A stretch of DNA of 64,000 nt from CAIQPS01 sp963843455 (GCA_963843455.1 CAWJKE010000006.1:124001-188000); one strand, 5' to 3'; positions 55,507 to 64,000 are shown, numbered from the stretch's first letter. Notes: generated from the sequence alone by a model not told the origin. Made by a program: numbers and translations.

Positions 55507-57627
55507 ATGACGCAGCGATTCGAGAAGCTTATGGAGCCCGGCATGATAGGGCCGGTGAAGACCCGCAACCGCATCATCAAGACCGCGAACGGTACGTCCT
55601 ACGTGGACCCCGACCAGACGTGCGGCGACCGCATGATCGCCTACTATGAGCGCCTGGCCCGGGGCGGGGTGGGCTTCTTGATAGTGGAGTCATGCGGGGT
55701 CGAGTACCCCCTCGGTATCCAGCACGTCCATTATCAGCCCGACGGCAGCTATCAGGGCGTCCAGCTGCACTTCGACGACGATCGCTTCATCCCCGGCTTC
55801 CAGCGCCTGACCGAGGCGGTGCACAAGGCGGGCTGTCCGGTCTCCATCCAGTTCCAGCATGCCGGTCCCTGGAACCCCACGGGCCTGCTGCCCCGGAATA
55901 TGAGCATCCGAGACGTCAAGTGCGCGTCGGCCATGACCGAGGAGGAACTTCCCGGCCCCGACTTTCTGCCCTGCCGGGCCATGACCAAGCAGGAACTCGA
56001 GGACCAGATCGACCTCTGGGCGTCGGCCGCAGAGAGGGCCTTCAAGGCGGGCTTCGACGCCTGCGAGATCAACCACGCCACGGCGCACCAGGGCAACACC
56101 TTCTTGTCGCGCATCTGGAACAAGCGCGAGGACGAGTACGGCCCCCAGAGCTATGAGAACCGGACCCGCTTCATCCGCAACATCATCGTCGAAGCCAAGC
56201 GCCGCTGCGGCCCCGGCTTCGCCGTCCACGCCCTCATCAACGCCGCTGAGTACAACAATCCCCTGGCGACCACTCTCGAAGAGGGCGTCGAGATGTCGGT
56301 GCTCATCTGCGAGGTGGCCGACGGCCTCAACGTCCGCGGGGAACGCTATGGGCACCGGGGCGGCATCCTGCAGCCCGACCGCCTCATGTACCCCGAGCCG
56401 CCGTACGATCTCCCCAAGGACCTCGACTGGAGCCGCAGAGGTGACGGGGCCACGGTGCCGCTGGTGGAGGCGGTCAAGCGCAAAGGGGTCAAGATCCCAG
56501 TGTGGACGGCCTGCCGCATCGACGCCGAGATGGGGGAGGAGTACCTGCGCAAGGGCAGCCTGGACTTCGTGGGCATGACCCGGCGCCTGCTCGCCGACCC
56601 GGAGTATCCCAACAAGATCCGCGAGGGCAGGCTGGAGGACGTCCGTCCCTGTCTGGGTTGCCTTCACTGCTTCGAGATGCGCAACCGCAACAAGAAGCTC
56701 GAGTGCCGGGTGAACGGCACGCTGGGCCGGGAGATCATGCCCGAGTACCAGGCGGCGCCGGTGGAGCGCCGCAAGAAGGTCCTGGTCGTGGGCGGCGGCC
56801 CTTCGGGGATGGAAGCGGCGCGGATAGCCGCGGAGCGGGGCCACGAGGTGGTGCTGTACGAGAAAGACCCCAGGCTTGGCGGACTCGTCCCCCTGGCGGC
56901 TATCGTGAAAGATTGCGAGACGCCGGAACTGCAGGACTTCGTGAAGTACGAGGAGCGCGAGCTCCGCAAGAGCAAGGTGACCGTGCACAAGGGCAAGGCG
57001 GTAACACCGGAGATCGTGCGGATGGAAAAGCCGGACGCGGTGATCGTGGCCGCAGGGGCCGTACATCCCGAGTTCGACCTTCCCGGCGCCGGGCGAAGCA
57101 GTGTCATCCGCACCGAGAAGCTCTACAGCATGCTCAACTTCTGGCTCAAGATCTTCAACTCGGAGCGGCTCCAGAGGCTCACCCATCTGTATATGCCGGT
57201 CGGGAAGACTGTGGTCATCATGGGGGGTACCCTGCATGGCTGCGAGCTCGGCGAGTTCCTCGTCAAGCGGCACCGGAAGGTGATCATCGCCCACAACGGC
57301 CCAGCATCGGAACTCGGTGACGAAATGGGCCGAGACGACCTGGCAAATCTGTTCCCCTGGTTCAAGCAGAAGTACGTGACCTTGTGGGCAGAGGTGGACT
57401 ACCGCGAGATCACCGAGGATGGGCTCAAGATCCAGCAGGGCGACAGGCGCTCGTATATTCTCAAGGGCAAGAACGTCATCAACACGCAGGACTGGGCGGC
57501 CAACACGGCTCTCGTGGAGCAGTTGTCGCCTCTGGTCGTCGAGATCCAAGTGGCCGGCAGCGCCCGGGAGCCGGGTCTGATGGCCGACGCGGTCCGCGAA
57601 GGCATACTTGCGGGTTGCGCCATCTGA
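55507..57627 (+). CDS. Old-yellow-enzyme/enoate reductase family flavoprotein, full length
   Basis: 706 residues. FMN barrel from residue 1, with IQFQHAGPW, then EINHATAHQGNTFLSRIWNKREDEYGPQSYENRTRF where relatives (including the gene at 1) have HGAHGYLxxQFLSP. Fe-S Cys motif CLGCLHC, then ECRVN. The dinucleotide fold starts KKVLVVGGGPSGMEAARIAAERGHEVVLYEKD. The altered active-site stretch suggests a different substrate or a two-electron reaction other than enone reduction. It is 19 bases after the dehydrogenase and 46 before the ligase, in the same operon. Confidence 0.85.
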   Translation: MTQRFEKLMEPGMIGPVKTRNRIIKTANGTSYVDPDQTCGDRMIAYYERLARGGVGFLIVESCGVEYPLGIQHVHYQPDGSYQGVQLHFDDDRFIPGFQRLTEAVHKAGCPVSIQFQHAGPWNPTGLLPRNMSIRDVKCASAMTEEELPGPDFLPCRAMTKQELEDQIDLWASAAERAFKAGFDACEINHATAHQGNTFLSRIWNKREDEYGPQSYENRTRFIRNIIVEAKRRCGPGFAVHALINAAEYNNPLATTLEEGVEMSVLICEVADGLNVRGERYGHRGGILQPDRLMYPEPPYDLPKDLDWSRRGDGATVPLVEAVKRKGVKIPVWTACRIDAEMGEEYLRKGSLDFVGMTRRLLADPEYPNKIREGRLEDVRPCLGCLHCFEMRNRNKKLECRVNGTLGREIMPEYQAAPVERRKKVLVVGGGPSGMEAARIAAERGHEVVLYEKDPRLGGLVPLAAIVKDCETPELQDFVKYEERELRKSKVTVHKGKAVTPEIVRMEKPDAVIVAAGAVHPEFDLPGAGRSSVIRTEKLYSMLNFWLKIFNSERLQRLTHLYMPVGKTVVIMGGTLHGCELGEFLVKRHRKVIIAHNGPASELGDEMGRDDLANLFPWFKQKYVTLWAEVDYREITEDGLKIQQGDRRSYILKGKNVINTQDWAANTALVEQLSPLVVEIQVAGSAREPGLMADAVREGILAGCAI

Positions 57628-57673
57628 CCGCCCGCTTCGCGGCCGGTTCGACAAAGGAAAAAGGGGACACAGC

Positions 57674-59356
57674 ATGTTCGAACTCCTAGAGGGCGCGCCG
57701 CCCTACCGGGAAGATGACGCCGAAGACTATCGGCGGCGTGGCTGGTGGAGCGGTCTGACCTTCGGGGACCTCCTCGATAGGGCGGCCGATATCCACCCGA
57801 ACAAGGAGGCCTTTGTCGACACGCAGACCCGGCTCACCTACGCACAGGCTCGGGAGAACGCCGAGCGCCTGGCCATCGGTCTGATAGATCTGGGCATCAA
57901 GCCCCTCGACAGGGTAATGATCCAGTTGCCCAACTGGACCGAGTTCGTGACGGTCTATTTCGCCTGCCAGAAGATCGGCGCCATCACGGTCATGCTCATC
58001 GACCGTTACCGGCAGCATGAGGTCCAAAGGCTGGCGGAGATATCCGGCGCGGTCGCGTGGGTGTTGCCGCCACGATACGGCAAGACGGACTTCCTGCCTG
58101 TGGTCGACGACGTGCGGGCCGCGTGCCCGGGCATCAAGTACGTCATCACCGTGCGTGGCGAGGTCGACCGGCCGGGGTTCTGGAGCATGGAGCGGCTCAT
58201 AGCCGAGAACGAGCGGACGCCGGAGAACCTGGTCCGCTTGGCCGAGAGGGCGCCGGATGCCCGGCAGGTGGCTCACATGGGTCCCACCGGCGGCACCACC
58301 GGCGAGCCGAAGCTTGTCCCCCGTACGCACAACAGCATCGGCTGCAACGTGGAGTACTGCTCCAAGGCTTGGGAGCAGCATTGCGAAGACGTCAATCTGG
58401 TCGTGGGTTCGATCGCCCATGATCTTTCCTTTGGCAAGGGTTTCATAGGTAGCGTCATGACCATGGGCAAGCTCTTCATGCTCGACTCCACCGACGCGCA
58501 GACCATCTGCGAGGTCGTCGAGCGGGAGGGCGTCACCTCGGTCATCTGGGTGCCCACCTTGGCCCAGCGGCTGCTGCAATACGAGAACCTCGACGCGTAC
58601 GACCTGAGCAGCCTCAAGAAGATGCACAGCGCGGGCGGTGCGGCCTTCCCCGAGTTGGTCCGGGAGGTCTTTGGGCGCCTCAACATGAGGTTCCACAACG
58701 GCTACGGCGCCACCGAGGGCATGACCTGCATCACCACGGCCGAGGACGACATCGAGACCGTCTGCGGGACGGTGGGGCGCCGGACGTGCCCCGGCGACGT
58801 CTACAAGGTGGTCGACCTCGACGGCAACACGCTGCCGCCCAATACGCAGGGCGAACTGCTCCTCAAGGGTCCCTCCGTCTTCGCCGGCTACTACATGAAT
58901 CCCGAGGAGAACGCCAAGGTGTTCGACGGCGATGGCTTCTTCAAGACCGGCGATCTGGCCGTCATCGACGAGCAGGGCTATATCAAGCTCACCGGCCGTC
59001 TGAAAGAGATGATCAACCGCGGCGGCGAGAGCATCAGCGCCACCGTGATCGAGAGCCTCATCAACAGGCATCCGGAAGTGGCGATGGTGGCGGTCGTCCC
59101 CATGCCGGACCCGCTCATGGGAGAGCGCGTCTGCGCCTACATCCAGCCGGTAGCAGGATGCTCTGTGACCTTCGAGGTGATCATCACTTTCCTGCGCGCC
59201 GAGAAGGCGTCGGTGCAGCAACTGCCGGAGCGCATCGAGTTTGTGGAGGCCATGCCCTACACGGCGGCGCAGAAACTGAACAAGACCGCGTTGAAGGAAG
59301 ACATTGCCAGGAAGCTCGAAGCCGAGGCCGCGGCCCGGCGCTCGGCGGGAGAATAG
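57674..59356 (+). CDS. Aryl-AMP/acyl-CoA ligase (2,3-dihydroxybenzoate-AMP-ligase-like ANL enzyme)
   Basis: 560 residues from ATG 57674. The N-terminus (LLEGAPPYREDDAEDYRRRGWW) is close to EntE/DhbE-type ligases. P-loop PTGGTTGEPKLVPRTHN; HNGYGATEG; GDLAVIDEQGYIKLTGRLKEMINRGGESISA; Lys near the end in QKLNKTALKED. It activates an aryl acid to the adenylate and, as no carrier protein is near, probably on to aryl-CoA. A hydroxybenzoate is the likely substrate. Located between a flavoprotein reductase and a ferredoxin-linked oxidoreductase. Confidence 0.85.
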   Translation: MFELLEGAPPYREDDAEDYRRRGWWSGLTFGDLLDRAADIHPNKEAFVDTQTRLTYAQARENAERLAIGLIDLGIKPLDRVMIQLPNWTEFVTVYFACQKIGAITVMLIDRYRQHEVQRLAEISGAVAWVLPPRYGKTDFLPVVDDVRAACPGIKYVITVRGEVDRPGFWSMERLIAENERTPENLVRLAERAPDARQVAHMGPTGGTTGEPKLVPRTHNSIGCNVEYCSKAWEQHCEDVNLVVGSIAHDLSFGKGFIGSVMTMGKLFMLDSTDAQTICEVVEREGVTSVIWVPTLAQRLLQYENLDAYDLSSLKKMHSAGGAAFPELVREVFGRLNMRFHNGYGATEGMTCITTAEDDIETVCGTVGRRTCPGDVYKVVDLDGNTLPPNTQGELLLKGPSVFAGYYMNPEENAKVFDGDGFFKTGDLAVIDEQGYIKLTGRLKEMINRGGESISATVIESLINRHPEVAMVAVVPMPDPLMGERVCAYIQPVAGCSVTFEVIITFLRAEKASVQQLPERIEFVEAMPYTAAQKLNKTALKEDIARKLEAEAAARRSAGE

Positions 59357-59363
59357 GAGCGAG

Positions 59364-59918
59364 ATGTCGGCAACAGAGATCCGATTCCACGGCCGGGGAG
59401 GCCAGGGGGCCGTGCTGGCCGCGAGGATGCTGGCCTCAGCCTGCGCGGCCGAAGGCAAGAACGTGGCGAGCTTCCCCATGTACGGGTTCGAGCGGCGGGG
59501 TATGCCCGTGGTGGCCTTCACCCGTTTCGACGACGAGCCCATAAGGGAGAAGACCCAGATCTACACCCCCGATTGCCTGGTGGTGATAGACCCCACTCTT
59601 CTCGTTCTCAAGACGCTGTTCGACGGGCTCAAGCCCGACGGGCTGCTCGTGCTCAACAGCCCCAAGGAGTTCCCCGCGCCGCCGCACCCAAGCGTGAAGC
59701 GGGCAGCCATCATCAACGCCACCCAGGTGGCTCTGTGTGAGATCGGCCGGGATATCCCCAACACCTGTCTCATCGGAGCGCTGGCCAAGGCGACCGGGTG
59801 GGTCAGACTGGAGTCGGTGCTGCAGGGACTGGCCGACCACCTGGACGGCGACATGCTCAAGAAGAACATCCGCAACGCCGAGCGCGGCTACGAAGAAGTG
59901 CAGGTGATCACATGGTAG
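59364..59918 (+). CDS. 2-oxoacid:ferredoxin oxidoreductase, gamma subunit
   Basis: 184 residues from ATG 59364. IRFHGRGGQGAVLAARMLASACAAEGKNVASFPMYGFERRGMPVVAF is the CoA-binding gamma domain of the POR/KOR/VOR/IOR family. Followed by delta, alpha and beta in operon with overlapping genes. The four together make a complete four-subunit enzyme. Confidence 0.9.
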   Translation: MSATEIRFHGRGGQGAVLAARMLASACAAEGKNVASFPMYGFERRGMPVVAFTRFDDEPIREKTQIYTPDCLVVIDPTLLVLKTLFDGLKPDGLLVLNSPKEFPAPPHPSVKRAAIINATQVALCEIGRDIPNTCLIGALAKATGWVRLESVLQGLADHLDGDMLKKNIRNAERGYEEVQVITW

Positions 59919-60289
59919 AGCGCAAGAACGAGGGACACGCGGCTGGCGGACAGGCGCCGCAGGGACCCGCCCCCGACAGCCGGGCGCCTCAGGCCGACGA
60001 GATCTTCCAGACCGAGGCCTGCTGGTCCATTTCGAGCGGCGATCTTCTCTGCCTCCACACCGGGGACTGGCGCACCGAGCGCCCCATCTTCATCAAGGAG
60101 AAGTGCAACGCCTGTGGTTTCTGTTACATCTACTGCCCCATCCAGTGCGTCATCGACGACGAGGACGGCATCCACTACGCCGCCGACATGGACTACTGCA
60201 AGGGCTGTGGCGTGTGCGCCAAAGAGTGCCCCAAGGACGCGATCGTCATGACCGCCGAAGGAGATTACGCCGATGACTGTCGCATCTGA
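59912..60289 (+). CDS. 2-oxoacid:ferredoxin oxidoreductase, delta (ferredoxin) subunit
   Basis: 125 residues from ATG 59912, overlapping gamma by 7 bases. Two 4Fe-4S ferredoxin clusters: CNACGFCYIYCP and CKGCGVCAKECP. The N-terminal about 35 residues are Gly/Pro/Ala-rich. Electron exit of the complex to soluble ferredoxin. Confidence 0.9.
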   Translation: MVERKNEGHAAGGQAPQGPAPDSRAPQADEIFQTEACWSISSGDLLCLHTGDWRTERPIFIKEKCNACGFCYIYCPIQCVIDDEDGIHYAADMDYCKGCGVCAKECPKDAIVMTAEGDYADDCRI

Positions 60290-61505
60290 GAGTAAGGGCC
60301 TCGCGGCTCCGGTGCCGAGCGTGGCGGCCGCGAAGCAGACAAAGGTCATAACCGGCAACGGCGCCGCTGCCTGGGCGGCCATGCTGTGCCGCCCCGACGT
60401 GGTGGCCGCCTATCCCATCACGCCCCAGAGCGAGGTGATCGAGCAACTGGCCAAGTTCCACGCCGACGGCGTGCTCGACTGCGAGTACGTCACCGTCGAG
60501 GGAGAGAACTCGGCGCAGAATGTGGTCTGCGCCGCGACGATGGCGGGCGGACGGGCCTTCACCGCCACCTCCTCGTACGGCCTGGTCTACATGTACGACG
60601 CCATGTTCAACACGGCCGGCTACCGGGCCCCGGTGGTCATGATCAACGTCAACCGCGAGCCGCCGGGCATCCACGCGGTGTGCTCGGGCCAGCAGGACAT
60701 GATCTCGGTGCGCGACACGGGCTGGGTGCAACTCATCGCGGAGAACACTCAGGAGATCATGGATACCACCATCATGGCATTCCGTCTGGCAGAGGACTAC
60801 GACATCCAGTTGCCGGTCATCGTGAACTACGACGGCTACTACCTGTCGTTCCTGGCCGAATCGGTGGAGATACCGGCCATCGGCGAGGTCGACAGCTACC
60901 TGGAGGTGCTGAAGAGCCAGCCGCCGCGGCCGCAATTGCTGCCCGGCTCGAACCTGGGATGTGGGAGCCACGGCATCGGCATGGGCTACGTGGAACTGCG
61001 CAAGAAGCATATGGCGGCCATGGAGCGCGTCAAGACCAAGCTCGAGGAGATCGAGGGCGAGTTCGCGGCGGCCTTCGGCCGCGCCTACGGCGGCCAGATA
61101 GAGGAATACCGAACCGAAGACGCCGACATCGTGCTCGTGACCAGCGGGAGCGCGGTGGGCACGGCCAGGACCGTCATCGACGCCAAACGGGACGAAGGGA
61201 TCAAGGTCGGTCTGGTCAAACTGCGCCTGTACCGCCCGTTCCCCACCGAGCGGCTGAGCGCCGCCCTCAAAGGCAAGAAGGCCATCGGAGTGCTGGATCG
61301 CAGCATCTGCTTCGGGTGGGACTGCGGTCCGCTCTACATGGAGACGCGCGCGCTGACTCCCGAGGTCGGCATCGTCCCCATGCTCAGCTTCATCGACGGC
61401 TTGGCCAACATGGACATCACCCAGGAGCACATAGCCGGGATGATCGACGATATCCAGGCGGCGTCCGAGGGACGCCCCTACCAGCAAGTGACGTGGTTAC
61501 CATGA
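60273..61505 (+). CDS. 2-oxoacid:ferredoxin oxidoreductase, alpha subunit
   Basis: 410 residues, ATG 60273 inside the delta gene. VVAAYPITPQSEVIEQL, EYVTVEGENSAQNVVCAATMAGGRAFTATSSYGLVYM, RDTGWVQLIAENTQE, and GVLDRSICFGWDCGPL. The region that reads like INIWCDHSDAM in pyruvate enzymes is IHAVCSGQQDMISV, so pyruvate is not certain; phenylglyoxylate- or other aryl-2-oxoacid enzymes are alternatives suggested by the aryl ligase next door. Confidence 0.9.
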   Translation: MTVASESKGLAAPVPSVAAAKQTKVITGNGAAAWAAMLCRPDVVAAYPITPQSEVIEQLAKFHADGVLDCEYVTVEGENSAQNVVCAATMAGGRAFTATSSYGLVYMYDAMFNTAGYRAPVVMINVNREPPGIHAVCSGQQDMISVRDTGWVQLIAENTQEIMDTTIMAFRLAEDYDIQLPVIVNYDGYYLSFLAESVEIPAIGEVDSYLEVLKSQPPRPQLLPGSNLGCGSHGIGMGYVELRKKHMAAMERVKTKLEEIEGEFAAAFGRAYGGQIEEYRTEDADIVLVTSGSAVGTARTVIDAKRDEGIKVGLVKLRLYRPFPTERLSAALKGKKAIGVLDRSICFGWDCGPLYMETRALTPEVGIVPMLSFIDGLANMDITQEHIAGMIDDIQAASEGRPYQQVTWLP

Positions 61506-62464
61506 CGGATGTACGCAAGAGGCAACCCAAGGTCTGCGACTACTACGTTGACGAGGACAGTTTCTCGCCCGGAGTGGCGTTCTGCGCCGGTTGTGCCCTC
61601 GAGCTCAACCTCAGGTTAGTCTCGAGGGTGCTGGGCAAGGACATCATCTTCGTCGGAACGCCGTCCTGCTCGGCCCCGGTGCTTCACGGGCAGAACACCG
61701 CCGCTTGGCACAAACACGCCTACTACGCGTGCACGATGACGGGCGTCGCCTCGAGCGCCACCGGCCTCAGCCGCTACTACCAGCACGCCGGCATCGATGC
61801 CACCGTCGTGTGCCACACCGGCGACGGCTGCGCCCAGGACGTGGGCTTCCAGACGCTGAGCGGGGCCGCGGAGCGCAACGAGAAGATGATCTACATCACG
61901 TACGACAACGAAGGGTACATGAACACCGGTATCCAGCAGAGCAGCGCGACCCCCTTCGGCGCTTCCACCAGCACCACGCCCGCGGGCAAGGCCAGCAAAG
62001 GCAAGACCACCGGTTCCAAGAACATGCCGCTGGTGATGGCCATGCACGACATCCCCTATGTGGCCACCGCCACTCTCAGCCATCTGGAGGACTACGCCAA
62101 GAAACTGGTGAAGGCCAAGGAGGCCGCCAAGCAGGGTTTTGCCTACATCCACGTCTTCTGCCCGTGCGTGGTGGGGTGGAGGATCCCCGTGGATGCGTCG
62201 ATCCAGGTGTGCCGCGACGCGGTGAAGACCAACTATTTCCCGCTATGGGAGATGGAGGACGGGGTCTACCGGATAACCCAGAAGGTGAAGGATCCCAAGC
62301 CGGTCGGCGAGTTGACCTCCACCCTGGGCAAGTTCCGGCACCTGAAGGCGGACGAACTCGCCATCCTGCAGGGGCAGGTGGACCAGCGGTTCGCGGTGCT
62401 GCAGGCGCTATGCGCCGGTTCGGCAGAGACCGTTGCGGCGGCGGAGGAGTCGGCGGCCGAGTAG
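61502..62464 (+). CDS. 2-oxoacid:ferredoxin oxidoreductase, beta (TPP) subunit
   Basis: 320 residues from ATG 61502, overlapping alpha. FCAGCALELNLRL near the start (Cys pair for Fe-S), TPP motif GDGCAQDVGFQTLSGAAERNEKMIYITYDNEGYMNTGIQQS, and HVFCPCVVGWRI. Ends the plus-strand operon that started at 49033. Confidence 0.92.
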   Translation: MTDVRKRQPKVCDYYVDEDSFSPGVAFCAGCALELNLRLVSRVLGKDIIFVGTPSCSAPVLHGQNTAAWHKHAYYACTMTGVASSATGLSRYYQHAGIDATVVCHTGDGCAQDVGFQTLSGAAERNEKMIYITYDNEGYMNTGIQQSSATPFGASTSTTPAGKASKGKTTGSKNMPLVMAMHDIPYVATATLSHLEDYAKKLVKAKEAAKQGFAYIHVFCPCVVGWRIPVDASIQVCRDAVKTNYFPLWEMEDGVYRITQKVKDPKPVGELTSTLGKFRHLKADELAILQGQVDQRFAVLQALCAGSAETVAAAEESAAE

Positions 62465-62512
62465 CGCGCGATCCACGGCGCGCCCCTGCCCGGCAGCGGC
62501 GCATGCCGCCGC

Positions 62513-62968
62513 TCAGTCTTCCTTGCCCTCCACCCGGGTGTAGTCGGAGCCGTTGCCGGTGGTGAAGAAGATGAATGGGCGGTCGACCCGGTGCACGACG
62601 AGCGGGCAGTGAGGCACGCCGGCCGGCACGAACACCGCGCATGACTTGGTGAGCATGCGCTTCTCGTCGCCCACCCATAGCTCCACCTCGCCGTGCAGGT
62701 CGAAGTGGTCGTCAGGGTCGGTACCGAGGAAGACCAAATACTCGTCGAAGTCGTGGGTGTGGGACTCTTCGAGGTCCGGGACCGATCCGGTGCGAAGCAT
62801 CATGCAGGTCTCAAGGTAGAACGCGCCCGGCACCTTGCCGTCCAGTCCGTTGGAGATGTACAGGGTGTCGCACCAGGGAATGTCACTGTCGCGGTCCCGG
62901 CTCTGGGGATGGTTTGGGTGCCGGGGAGTGTCGGTGATGAAGTACTTGCCGTAGTCGGTCTGTTCCAT
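62513..62968 (-). CDS. Cupin-fold protein
   Basis: 151 residues from ATG 62968 (GAGGAGGATTCC upstream); the longer in-frame start at 63049 lies inside the terminator hairpin and is not used. ESHTHDFDEYLVFLGTD and MLTKSCAVFVPAGVPHCPLVV give a cupin barrel with His-x-His and downstream His, so metal binding is likely. Convergent with the oxidoreductase operon. It may be a small oxygen-independent isomerase or a binding protein; no substrate can be assigned. Confidence 0.75.
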   Translation of the reverse strand: MEQTDYGKYFITDTPRHPNHPQSRDRDSDIPWCDTLYISNGLDGKVPGAFYLETCMMLRTGSVPDLEESHTHDFDEYLVFLGTDPDDHFDLHGEVELWVGDEKRMLTKSCAVFVPAGVPHCPLVVHRVDRPFIFFTTGNGSDYTRVEGKED

Positions 62969-63027
62969 GGAATCCTCCTCGAGGCGCTTGCTCCGGTCGG
63001 GTCTTGACTCACACCAAGAGAAAAAGA

Positions 63028-63066
63028 AAACCCCGTCCCCCTCGACCATCGAGGGGGACGGGGTTT
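63028..63066 (-). terminator. Intrinsic terminator (18-bp stem) for the LivK-like gene
   Basis: Perfect inverted repeat: AAACCCCGTCCCCCTCGA (63028-63045), loop CCA, TCGAGGGGGACGGGGTTT (63049-63066). On the minus strand it is followed by TTTTCTTTTTCTC, the expected U-run, so it terminates the gene on its right. It is very strong. Confidence 0.9.
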
Positions 63067-63138
63067 GTCGTCAGTCGTTCACTGCGCGAACCTTGTCAGC
63101 TATGTTGCTGGCTCAGGTCGCGAGCAGCAGTTGACTAG

Positions 63139-64000
63139 TTACCTCTGATCCCAGGGCTTGAACATCTGAGTTTGTCCGCTGCGAGTACTTCCGCCGGGAA
63201 GACGACGACGCGCTTGCTGTCGATCCACTGGAGCGCCAGAAGCGGGACGTGGGCAATACCGGGATTGTCAGGGTAGAAAGTCCCGTAGGTGACGTCGCCC
63301 ATGGTGGTGCCGGGGAATGAACCGCCGAAGACCTTGTCTCTGACTGCACCGGGTTCGAAGACTCCGGCCCTCTCAATGGCCGTGAACAGGATCTGAGCCG
63401 ATGCGTACGGGAGGCCGATGCTCACCGAGGTGGCGCCGTCGTGGGAAGCCGTGAAGGCCGCGCCCAGTTCCTTGGCGCCCGGGATACGGGAAGGTTTCTG
63501 ACCAGAAACCATCGTGACAGATGTAGTGGGAGTCAGGACCGAGGCTTTCATGAACTCCGACCGGCCAGAAGCCCTTGTAACCGAACAGGTACTTGGGCGC
63601 CCAGTTCTGCTCTTTCATCTGTTTCACGAAGGTGATGCCGTCTGCGGGAGAGATCAGTACGACAAGCCCGTCGACATCCGCCTGCTTGAACTTCAGGATG
63701 ATCGAGGAGAAGTCCTTGTTGCCCGTCCGTTGAACTTCTCGTAGCCGACGACGTGAAGCCTGCCGCCTCAAGCCCCGCTTTGGTGCCATCGCCGAAACCC
63801 ATGCCGTCGGGTTGTTCTCGGTCATTACGGCCCAGTTCTTGGGTACTGATCAGCCGCAGGCAGCGCCTTGCTCCGCCGATGGACGCGTTGCCGGCCTGGG
63901 TGGCCGCCTCGAAGATGTCGGCGGACCACTTCAGGTTCATGCCGCCGATGAAGCTCGGGCAACTCCCGTCGGGGGAGGCTGAGTCGATCCAGCTCGTGTT
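63139..64000 (-). pseudogene. Branched-chain amino-acid-type ABC transporter substrate-binding protein (LivK-like), partial and frame-broken
   Basis: Reads in from the right edge on the minus strand. Segments in three frames form one LivK/Peripla_BP_6 protein: SFIGGMNLKWSADIFEAATQAG, NWAVMTENNPT, DGMGFGDGTKAGLEAAGF, DFSSIILKFKQADVDGLVVLISPADGITFVKQMKEQNWAPKYLFGYKGFWP, GAAFTASHDGATSVSIGLPYASAQILFTAIERAG, and an end like LALQWIDSKRVVVFP. Some breaks look like missing bases and some like extra bases, unlike the pattern further left. The best end is TAA at 63139-63141 after one more correction. It would bind an amino acid or aromatic acid outside the cell; the rest of the transporter is beyond the edge. 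Confidence 0.75.

Noticed and set aside
60386..62464. A 692-residue fusion of oxidoreductase subunits
   Set aside because: The first part is the alpha gene in the wrong frame; the beta subunit starts at ATG 61502.
62969..63049. N-terminal extension of the cupin protein (start at 63049)
   Set aside because: It would be translated from inside the terminator hairpin and reads as low-complexity; ATG 62968 has a strong ribosome-binding site.
1..64000. CRISPR arrays, insertion sequences, integrases, rRNA or tRNA genes
   Set aside because: None seen: no regularly spaced repeats, no transposase or integrase proteins, no recognisable rRNA stretches or tRNA cloverleafs.

Overview
The window is visibly GC-rich, gene-dense DNA from an anaerobic bacterium. 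The gene styles (two TetR and two MarR repressors, an actinobacterial-type transaldolase, an FtsH with a Pro/Ser-rich N-terminus, a Thr/Ala-linker lipoprotein) suggest an uncultured actinobacterium. That placement is inference: there is no rRNA or tRNA gene here to test it. Anaerobic life is indicated by a 2-oxoacid:ferredoxin oxidoreductase, several molybdopterin enzymes, old-yellow-enzyme/Fe-S reductases, an ADP-forming acyl-CoA synthetase and a UGA-containing redoxin.

Left part (1-15.5 kb): the end of an enoate-reductase-like flavoenzyme, three short-chain dehydrogenases, a TetR-controlled CocE-type hydrolase, and general genes (transaldolase, ftsH, an NADP-binding oxidoreductase, modC, a probable selenoprotein, an MFS transporter, a CitMHS/NhaD-type antiporter). 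Middle-left (15.6-28.6 kb): a Mo enzyme with its Fe-S partner, a MarR regulator, a two-component pair, a TRAP transporter, an amidohydrolase-fold protein, a second MarR, an AmpT/NicX-like protein and a beta-propeller lactonase. A 24-bp site repeated at 20811 and 24501 ties the TRAP operon and the amidohydrolase operon together.

Right half (28.7-62.5 kb): what looks like a dense anaerobic catabolic island for polyhydroxylated aromatics. A tightly packed plus-strand run (28676-45515) has two tandem large subunits of the pyrogallol-phloroglucinol transhydroxylase family with one small subunit, a PhlA-PhlB-like fusion followed by a PhlC-like thiolase, a URO-D protein, two 6-oxocamphor-hydrolase-like proteins, a hydroxyacyl-CoA dehydrogenase, an SDR, a cupin, a beta-keto acid cleavage enzyme and a split ADP-forming acyl-CoA synthetase. 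A minus-strand block (DUF362 protein, TetR, thiolase) is divergent from a second plus-strand run (49033-62464). That run has a PF04199-type cyclase, a closer athL/athS pair, phosphotransacetylase, a malate/lactate-type dehydrogenase, a second old-yellow-enzyme reductase, an aryl-AMP ligase and a four-gene 2-oxoacid:ferredoxin oxidoreductase. Two near-identical operator sites sit in the divergent gap. My inference is a route in which a polyphenol is isomerised to a phloroglucinol-type ring, reduced, hydrolytically opened, and cleaved to acetyl-CoA units yielding acetate and ATP.

Sequence quality: many good genes are broken by single-base frame changes. Between 1 and 53 kb the clear ones are all one extra base, often beside a C or G run, and removing them restores the expected family length. 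The athL gene at 49826 alone has eleven. These look more like consensus insertion errors than decay. The right end (63.1-64 kb) has a mixture of extra and missing bases.
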